A stretch of DNA of 9,794 bases from Flavobacteriales bacterium. GTDB taxonomy: Bacteria > Bacteroidota > Bacteroidia > NORP154. Numbering within the stretch: the stretch's first letter is position 1; the number at the start of each line of letters is the position of its first letter. The notes under the pieces are model-generated. The model did not search any database, had not been told where the DNA came from, and saw nothing but the letters and a program-made list of their open reading frames with translations. The translations under genes and the position numbers were made by a program. Location of the stretch: the NCBI GenBank assembly GCA_012965625.1, contig DTSC01000255.1, forward strand, positions 1 through 9,794. Reading direction: 5' to 3'. Positions 7,220 through 9,794 of the stretch are shown one piece after another.

Positions 7220-7792
7220 CTAGGTGTTCTCCCTCCCCTCCAGTTTAATTAGGGCAAAAATAGCATAATTAATAATATCGTAATAGTTGGCATCAATTCC
7301 CTCAGAAATGAGCGTTTTCCCCTGATTGTCTTCTATTTGCTTTATCCTAAGCAGTTTCATTAGAATCAGGTCTGTTAATGAACTTATACGCATGTCTCTC
7401 CATGCCTCATCATAATCATGATTTTTGTCGGCCATTAAACCTTGTGCATCTCTAATGAAATTGTTATACATGCCTTCAACTTCATTCTCTGGCAAGTCAG
7501 GAACTTCAGTCATGCCCTCATCCAAAACGAGTTCCCCAATTTTTAATTGGATCAACGCAATTACCGAATAATTGACTATTCCAATAAATTCTGGCTCAAC
7601 TCCTTCCTCAACACGTTGTTTTCCCTTCTGCTCAACACTTCTTATCCGTTGAGCCTTAATGAATATTTGGTCAGTAATTGATTTGGCCCTTAGGATCCGC
7701 CATGCTGTTCCGTAGTCTTGCATCTTCTTTAGAAAAATATCTTTAGATTTATTGACTGCAGAAGCGTATTCCGTTGTAGTTTTACTGTTCAT
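7220..7792 (-). CDS. DUF1599 family protein with two tandem copies of the domain
   Basis: A 190-residue soluble protein made of two copies of one unit, offset by about 100 residues. Copy A (about 16-86) and copy B (about 116-186) share aligned residues: DY at 26-27 and 126-127, AW at 30-31 and 130-131, Arg35 and Arg135, TD at 40-41 and 140-141, Lys46 and Lys146, RI at 49-50 and 149-150, and NY at 74-75 and 175-176. This matches the DUF1599 family, which I recall being relabelled a nucleotide-modification-associated domain; that name rests on genome context, not biochemistry. I chose the ATG at 7792. The frame also allows TTG at 7801, adding three residues, but neither has a clear Shine-Dalgarno. 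It heads the minus-strand operon, directly abuts the next gene and is divergent from folP. The domain call is good; the molecular role is unknown. Confidence 0.88.
   Translation of the reverse strand: MNSKTTTEYASAVNKSKDIFLKKMQDYGTAWRILRAKSITDQIFIKAQRIRSVEQKGKQRVEEGVEPEFIGIVNYSVIALIQLKIGELVLDEGMTEVPDLPENEVEGMYNNFIRDAQGLMADKNHDYDEAWRDMRISSLTDLILMKLLRIKQIEDNQGKTLISEGIDANYYDIINYAIFALIKLEGRENT
7229..7241 (-). promoter_or_regulatory. Strong polypurine ribosome-binding site for the BT_3928-type gene
   Basis: On the minus strand the bases read GGAGGGGAGGGAG, ending 9 nt before the ATG at 7219. The tract lies inside the last codons of the DUF1599 gene, whose TAG stop directly abuts the ATG. It stands out because most other starts in this window have no clear Shine-Dalgarno sequence, as is common in Bacteroidota. 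Confidence 0.6.
7752..7784 (+). promoter_or_regulatory. Possible Bacteroidota-type promoter for folP
   Basis: TTG at 7752-7754 and TAGTTTTA at 7777-7784 resemble the Bacteroidota -33 (TTG) and -7 (TAnnTTTG) elements. The last base of the -7 box does not match and the 22-nt spacer is slightly long. It would lie wholly inside the 5' end of the divergent DUF1599 gene, which is where a folP promoter must be, because the intergenic gap is only 21 bp. In this AT-rich DNA such a match can arise by chance. Confidence 0.2.
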
Positions 7793-7813
7793 GTATTCCA
7801 ATACAATAGGCCA

Positions 7814-8683
7814 TTGATAAACGCAGCTAAAGATAAGGTTTTTTACAAATTTCCATCTCTTAATTGCAAGGGGAAGTTGATAGATTTATCAAAACCCTTA
7901 ATTATGGGTGTTATTAATGTAACACCTGATTCGTTTTATTCGCTAAGTAGAAAACAAACAGAGAAAGAGGTGCTTGATACTGCTGTTGGGATGATTTCTG
8001 ATGGAGTTGATATTCTTGATATTGGAGGCTATTCTTCAAGACCTGATGCAATAAACATTGATGAAAAGACGGAGAAAAGCAGAGTGCTTTCGTCTATTAA
8101 GGCTGTTATTAAAGAGATTCCAAAAGCAACTATTTCAATAGATACTTTTAGGGGGGATATTGCTCATGCTGCTGTTAATGAAGGTGCAAGCATGATTAAT
8201 GATATATCAGGGGGCAACTTAGATCCAGCTATGTTTAAGGTTCTTGCTTCCTTAAAAGTGCCATATGTGTTGATGCATATGAAGGGAACGCCACAAACAA
8301 TGCAGAAAAACCCTGAATACGAAGATGTTTATAGAGAGGTATTTGAGTTTTTTGAGCAAAAAATTAAAATATTAAATTTTCATGGAGTTCATGATGTAAT
8401 CATTGATCCTGGTTTTGGATTTGGTAAAACCCTGGAAGATAATTATAAGCTATTAAATCAGCTTGATGGTTTCAAGGTTTTAGATCGGCCAATTTTAGTT
8501 GGTATTTCCAGGAAATCCATGATAACCAAATTGTTGGATGTGTCCGCTTCAGCTAACAGCACATTAAACGCAACTACTGCATTAAATACTATTGCTTTAA
8601 TGAAAGGTGCAACAATACTACGTGTGCATGATGTAGCCGAAGCTAAAGAGGTTGTTAAGCTTACAGATGCCCTTAAACTTTAG
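7814..8683 (+). CDS. folP: Dihydropteroate synthase
   Basis: Cytoplasmic folate-pathway enzyme that joins 4-aminobenzoate to dihydropterin pyrophosphate to make dihydropteroate; it is the sulfonamide target. The 289-residue TIM-barrel protein carries all family motifs: MGVINVTPDSF at 31-41 (Asn35), DIGGYSSRP at 69-77 (Arg76), SIDT at 108-111 (Asp110), MINDISGG at 127-134 (Asn129), MHMKGTPQTM at 154-163, DPGFGFGKT at 198-206, GISRKSM at 230-236 (Lys234) and LRVHD at 269-273 (Arg270, His272). No ATG lies in frame before the first conserved motif; Met31 is within it. TTG at 7814 is therefore the best start, although ATT or ATA starts cannot be excluded. The gene is divergent from the DUF1599 operon and its TAG stop overlaps the stop of the convergent lipoprotein gene. 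In many Bacteroidota I recall a diadenylate cyclase gene following folP; here it does not. Confidence 0.96.
   Translation: MINAAKDKVFYKFPSLNCKGKLIDLSKPLIMGVINVTPDSFYSLSRKQTEKEVLDTAVGMISDGVDILDIGGYSSRPDAINIDEKTEKSRVLSSIKAVIKEIPKATISIDTFRGDIAHAAVNEGASMINDISGGNLDPAMFKVLASLKVPYVLMHMKGTPQTMQKNPEYEDVYREVFEFFEQKIKILNFHGVHDVIIDPGFGFGKTLEDNYKLLNQLDGFKVLDRPILVGISRKSMITKLLDVSASANSTLNATTALNTIALMKGATILRVHDVAEAKEVVKLTDALKL
8680..8683. other. Overlapping stop codons of two convergent genes
   Basis: The bases ttag hold the TAG stop of folP (8681-8683, plus strand) and the TAA stop of the lipoprotein gene (8682-8680, minus strand). No intergenic terminator can fit here, so any transcription terminator for either gene must lie inside the coding sequence of the other. 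Confidence 0.95.
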
Positions 8684-9207
8684 ATGCTATCCTTATTGTT
8701 AGCGATCCTTTGTTCAAATTCCCGTATGATTTCTTCATCACTTTTGTCTAAATTTTCAAGAGAAAATTTAGCGTCATCTATCAAGATATGGTTGGGGTAT
8801 TTGCTTATAAATTCTTGATACATTTTTTGGGCTTTAGCATTATCATTTTCTTGAGTTTCATATACAAATCCCTGTAAGAACAAGCAAGTTGATGCTTTAT
8901 CGTAATTCGGATATTCCTCATAGACCCTTTTAAAAATTCCTATCGCTTGTTTTGATAAATTCATTCCCATTGCAATTTGGGCAGCATTGTAAAGAAAGGC
9001 AGGACTTAGGCTGTCTTTCTTATTGGCATCAGCAAAAGCAACGTATTCTTGTATAAGTTCATTTGCTGTTTCTTTGCTGAAAGCAGCATCTGATTTTGCA
9101 TACAGTTTGGTTTCGAGCTCCTTAATTTTATCTGTACTTGCTTTTTGATTGGAACAAGCAATGAGGCTTGCTATAATAAGTAAATAAACAAATGGCTTGT
9201 ATCTCAT
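8680..9207 (-). CDS. Small TPR-like lipoprotein
   Basis: A 175-residue protein with a lipoprotein signal peptide: Arg2 and Lys4, a hydrophobic core, and lipobox Leu-Ile-Ala-Cys at 15-18, so Cys18 should be lipidated. The residues after Cys18 (Ser-Asn-Gln-Lys) lack the acidic run that marks surface-exposed lipoproteins in Bacteroidota, which suggests it faces the periplasm. The mature part is helical: a charged helix at about 25-60, then two TPR-like helix pairs at about 69-102 and 106-139. Both have the pattern Tyr/Phe-x-x-(Val/Phe)-x-x-(Glu/Lys)-Tyr-Pro-Asn, as in the YbgF/BamD type of TPR. It begins 12 nt after the def stop codon and is probably cotranscribed with def. Its TAA stop overlaps the folP stop on the other strand. 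No Shine-Dalgarno precedes the ATG. A scaffold role in the envelope is inference from the repeat type. Confidence 0.88.
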   Translation of the reverse strand: MRYKPFVYLLIIASLIACSNQKASTDKIKELETKLYAKSDAAFSKETANELIQEYVAFADANKKDSLSPAFLYNAAQIAMGMNLSKQAIGIFKRVYEEYPNYDKASTCLFLQGFVYETQENDNAKAQKMYQEFISKYPNHILIDDAKFSLENLDKSDEEIIREFEQRIANNKDSI

Positions 9208-9219
9208 AGGAGGTTTTAT

Positions 9220-9794
9220 TTAAGATTGTAATTTAGATTTTACCAGAGGAAATTTCATTTTATATCCTATGTCAACTTTCCCCTTGGATATATCAGTTAA
9301 CTTTCTTTTCAGTAATCTTCTTTTTAAGGCGTTGAGATGGTCAACGAACAATTTACCTTCAATATGGTCATATTCATGTTGAATAATCCTTGCCTGAATA
9401 TCTGAAAATCTCTCAATATGCTGATTAAATTCCTCATCATAATACCTGATATTGATATAAGGTTTTCTGCTTACTGGCTCTCTAATTTCGGGAATACTCA
9501 AACAACCCTCATTAAAATCCCACGCATCTCCATCCTCTGATAACATTTCAGCATTAATAAATACTTTCCTGAAATTCTCTAGCTCTTCATTTTCTTCTTC
9601 CTTAGCAATAGGAGAACCATCAACAATAAAAAGCCTTATTGGTATACCTATCTGGGGAGCAGCCAACCCTATTCCTTGAGCATTCTTCATGGTTTCAAAC
9701 ATATCTTCAATCAGCTTATTAATTTCAGGATATGTGGGACTTATTTCTTCACAAAGTTTTCTAAGTACTGGATGGCCATATGCAAAAACTGGTA
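9220..9794 (-). CDS. def: Peptide deformylase, 5' end beyond the right edge
   Basis: Cytoplasmic metalloenzyme that removes the formyl group from the N-terminal methionine of new proteins. All three signature motifs are present: GIGLAAPQIG encoded at about 9675-9646, EGCLSIP at about 9510-9490 (metal ligand Cys) and QHEYDH at about 9381-9364 (two metal-binding His and the catalytic Glu). The frame stays open from the internal Met codon at 9702 to the right edge, adding 30 residues that read PVFAYGHPVLRKLCEEIS and onward, the usual N-terminus of this family. The protein therefore has 190 residues in view and lacks only about three at the start. The acidic insertion after the VDGSP segment (KEEENEELEN) is in a place where Bacteroidota deformylases are often longer. 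The TPR lipoprotein gene follows after 12 nt. Identification is secure. Confidence 0.96.
   Translation of the reverse strand, partial: PVFAYGHPVLRKLCEEISPTYPEINKLIEDMFETMKNAQGIGLAAPQIGIPIRLFIVDGSPIAKEEENEELENFRKVFINAEMLSEDGDAWDFNEGCLSIPEIREPVSRKPYINIRYYDEEFNQHIERFSDIQARIIQHEYDHIEGKLFVDHLNALKRRLLKRKLTDISKGKVDIGYKMKFPLVKSKLQS

Noticed and set aside
7793..7801. TTG at 7801 as the start of the DUF1599 gene
   Set aside because: The ATG at 7792 is only three codons inside, loses no domain residues and is the simpler start; TTG remains possible.
7828..7835. TATCTTTA on the minus strand as a -7 box for the DUF1599 operon
   Set aside because: No TTG lies at a suitable distance upstream, and the last base does not match the consensus.
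9208..9213. AGGAGG on the plus strand
   Set aside because: No plus-strand gene starts downstream. On the minus strand, where the lipoprotein gene starts, the bases read CCTCCT and cannot be a ribosome-binding site.
9220..9702. Peptide deformylase starting at the Met codon at 9702
   Set aside because: The frame continues open to the right edge and encodes the conserved N-terminal segment of the family, so that Met is internal.
1..9794. Mobile elements, CRISPR arrays, tRNA or rRNA genes
   Set aside because: No transposase or integrase motifs, spaced direct repeats or structured RNA genes are visible; the window is nearly all accounted for by seven protein genes.

Overview
The window is AT-rich and almost wholly coding. 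It most likely comes from the main chromosome of a Bacteroidota bacterium, probably of the Cytophagales or a related order. The evidence is the gene set: a tandemly duplicated DUF1599 protein, a DoxX/MauE-like membrane protein of the BT_3928 type with a thioredoxin-like tail, a Bacteroidota-style peptide deformylase, and few Shine-Dalgarno sequences. The order is inferred from general character, not from a marker gene. I see no mobile element, CRISPR array, rRNA, tRNA or prophage gene.

Layout from left to right. (1) Positions 1-3987, minus strand: one very large open frame of 1,329 codons with no stop. It encodes an exported protein whose C-terminus lies beyond the left edge. It has an N-terminal signal peptide and internal repeats, and I do not recognise its family. 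(2) Positions 3988-4042: a 55-nt gap with a 16-bp inverted repeat. (3) Positions 4043-7792, minus strand: a tight cluster, in transcription order DUF1599 protein, BT_3928-type membrane protein, DppB-like ABC permease and triosephosphate isomerase, leading into the large gene. Gaps are 0, 23, 22 and 55 nt, so the five genes probably form one operon. (4) Positions 7814-8683, plus strand: dihydropteroate synthase (folP), divergent from the operon across only 21 bp and apparently starting at TTG. (5) Positions 8680-9794, minus strand: peptide deformylase (def, 5' end beyond the right edge), then a small TPR-like lipoprotein whose stop codon overlaps that of folP.

Functionally this is mostly a housekeeping region: glycolysis (tpiA), folate synthesis (folP), N-terminal protein maturation (def) and envelope-associated genes. 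From memory, a DUF1599 gene, a DoxX-type gene and tpiA are neighbours in many Bacteroidota, often with folP divergent. The less ordinary parts are the lone peptide-type ABC permease inserted before tpiA, the unrecognised giant secreted protein after it, the very compressed divergent and convergent gene junctions, and an Arg-to-Ile change beside the catalytic histidine of the isomerase.
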